In this document: one piece after another, positions 62,962 to 64,000 of the stretch
How the letters are laid out: every line of letters starts with the position of its first letter
Numbering within the stretch: the first letter of the stretch is position 1
Assembly (NCBI RefSeq): GCF_900128885.1
Contig: NZ_FQTU01000003.1
Location: forward strand, 1 to 64,000
Length of the DNA: 64,000 nt
Direction: 5' to 3'
From: Alkalibacter saccharofermentans DSM 14828
GTDB taxonomy: Bacteria; Bacillota; Clostridia; Eubacteriales; Alkalibacteraceae
The notes under the pieces: generated by a model
Database searches by the model: none
What the model saw: the letters and a program-made list of their open reading frames with translations, nothing else
What the model was told of the DNA's origin: nothing
Program-made: the position numbers and the translations under genes

Positions 62962-64000
62962 ATGCTTAAATTAGAAAACAAAGGCAAATCTCAAACCAAA
63001 TCAAGAAATAAGATTAAAGTTTTTAATTATATATGGGAAAAAGAATCTGTTTCAAGGACGGACATAAGCAAAGAATTGAAAATATCAGCACCTTCAGTTA
63101 CAAGAATCGTAAATTCGCTAATTAAAGATAAATTTATAAAAGAAGTTGGCTCAATTAAGACAAGTGTTGGAAGAAGTCCGGTTAAGCTAGAAGTGAATAA
63201 AAATGCCAGGTATATAATAGGTATAAGCATAACAAAGTCAAAAATACATATAGTTTTGACTAATCTGGGCAGAGAGATTTTGTACAAAGAAACCGAGAAG
63301 TTAAATATCTCTAAAGAGGAAGATTTGCTTCGGACAATTGAATCAAAAGTTGATAATTTGCTGGCTGATGCAAAAGTAGATTCCAAAAAAATTTTAGGAA
63401 TAGGTGTCGCCACTACGGGTGTCGTAGATTTTGATAATGGAATAATAGAAGTTTGGCCGCCGGATAAGAGTATTAAGAATATAATGGTTAAGCAATACTT
63501 AGAGTCAAAATACAAAATATTCGTAAGGGTTGATAACAACATCAATGTTCTGCTATTTGGAGAGTATTGGTTTAAAGATCATTTGAATGGTGAAAGAGTC
63601 GAGGACTTAGTTTGCGTATTCTGCGGTGAGGGTGTTGGTTCCAGCATATTGATTAATGGACAAATAATAAGAGGGTATAATAATAATGCTGGCGAGATCG
63701 CTCATATGAAGATAGAACAAAACGGCAAGTTATGTACGTGCGGGCAGAATGGTTGTTTAGAGGCGTATATATCTATACCAAGCATGGAAAATGACTATAA
63801 TAGACTGACCCTAAAGGCTGACTCTTTTGAGGAGATTTGCTTAAAAGCAAACCAAGATGATAAAATTGCAAAAAAAATACTGCATGAAGCACTTTCTAAA
63901 TTAGCTATTGCCATAAGCAATATCAATGTTTTAATAAATCCTGAGATGCTTATAGTGTCAGGTGATATTTTTGAATACTTCGAAGAAGCGATGGAATATC
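62962..64000 (+). CDS. ROK family transcriptional regulator (partial, cut by window edge)
   Basis: The reading frame is open to the last base, 346 codons seen. The N-terminal winged helix (RTDISKELKISAPSVTRIV) makes it a NagC/Mlc/XylR-type regulator rather than a sugar kinase. The ROK part has GIGVATTGVVD, the NNAGEIAHMKI motif and the zinc-type CTCGQNGCLEAY. GAGGTG precedes ATG 62962. It probably senses the sugar handled by the GH3-symporter-sulfatase operon directly upstream. Missing: roughly the last 30-50 residues judging by family size. Confidence 0.88.
   Translation, partial: MLKLENKGKSQTKSRNKIKVFNYIWEKESVSRTDISKELKISAPSVTRIVNSLIKDKFIKEVGSIKTSVGRSPVKLEVNKNARYIIGISITKSKIHIVLTNLGREILYKETEKLNISKEEDLLRTIESKVDNLLADAKVDSKKILGIGVATTGVVDFDNGIIEVWPPDKSIKNIMVKQYLESKYKIFVRVDNNINVLLFGEYWFKDHLNGERVEDLVCVFCGEGVGSSILINGQIIRGYNNNAGEIAHMKIEQNGKLCTCGQNGCLEAYISIPSMENDYNRLTLKADSFEEICLKANQDDKIAKKILHEALSKLAIAISNINVLINPEMLIVSGDIFEYFEEAMEY

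Overview
The window reads as a chromosome segment of a low-GC, Gram-positive, mostly anaerobic bacterium, most likely a member of the Clostridia; the genus cannot be fixed from the sequence alone. Supporting signs are strong AGGAGG-type ribosome sites with frequent GTG and TTG starts, lipobox-type binding proteins, DUF348/G5/3D cell-wall protein, a YxiN-like helicase, an OpuB-type transporter, a LevR-type sigma-54 activator and a cysteine-type sulfatase that needs an anaerobic maturase. Nearly all genes are on the + strand.

Layout. 1-592: hairpin-forming repeats and an opp promoter. 593-6211: oligopeptide ABC transporter oppABCDF. 6299-8329: larC-larE (nickel-pincer cofactor). 8383-9411 (minus strand): flavin reductase-like protein and nitroreductase. 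9545-11226: rtcB, tRNA-Gly, tRNA-Arg and a duplicated tRNA-Arg 3' end. 11380-14691: OpuB-type osmoprotectant transporter, followed by a decayed tRNA-Arg 5' half. 14959-16643: DUF1576-like membrane protein plus a small partner. 17064-21242: FadR-type regulator, IlvD/Edd sugar-acid dehydratase and GntP permease. 21346-33703: the outstanding region, a sigma-54-controlled cluster described below. 33918-46575: housekeeping and accessory genes (VOC protein, HAD phosphatase, metY, amidotransferase, glutathione peroxidase, DUF1801, DUF4153, YabE-like protein, DbpA helicase, amino-acid ABC transporter, macrodomain). 46661-52016: multicopper oxidase and a Fur-box-controlled ferric iron ABC transporter. 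52071-64000: LacI-controlled oxidoreductase/TIM-barrel genes, then GH3 glycosidase, GPH symporter, sulfatase and a ROK regulator cut by the window edge.

The most interesting system is 21346-33703. A near-perfect -24/-12 promoter with an upstream inverted repeat precedes, in order: a zinc polyol dehydrogenase, a RuBisCO-like protein (form IV type, loop-6 lysine missing), E1-alpha and E1-beta of a 2-oxoacid/acetoin-type dehydrogenase, PTS IIA, IIB and IIC of the galactitol family, E2, E3, and a LevR-like sigma-54 activator. I infer a complete inducible pathway: PTS uptake and phosphorylation of a polyol or sugar, oxidation, a RuBisCO-like isomerase/enolase/decarboxylase-type step, then oxidative CoA-dependent cleavage. 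The substrate is unknown. The preceding aldonate operon may feed or neighbour the same metabolism.

The right end is a second catabolic island: an imported, probably sulfated glycoside would be desulfated and hydrolysed inside the cell, while two Gfo/Idh/MocA dehydrogenases and two TIM-barrel isomerases process the sugar. LacI and ROK operators are visible as palindromes at the promoters.
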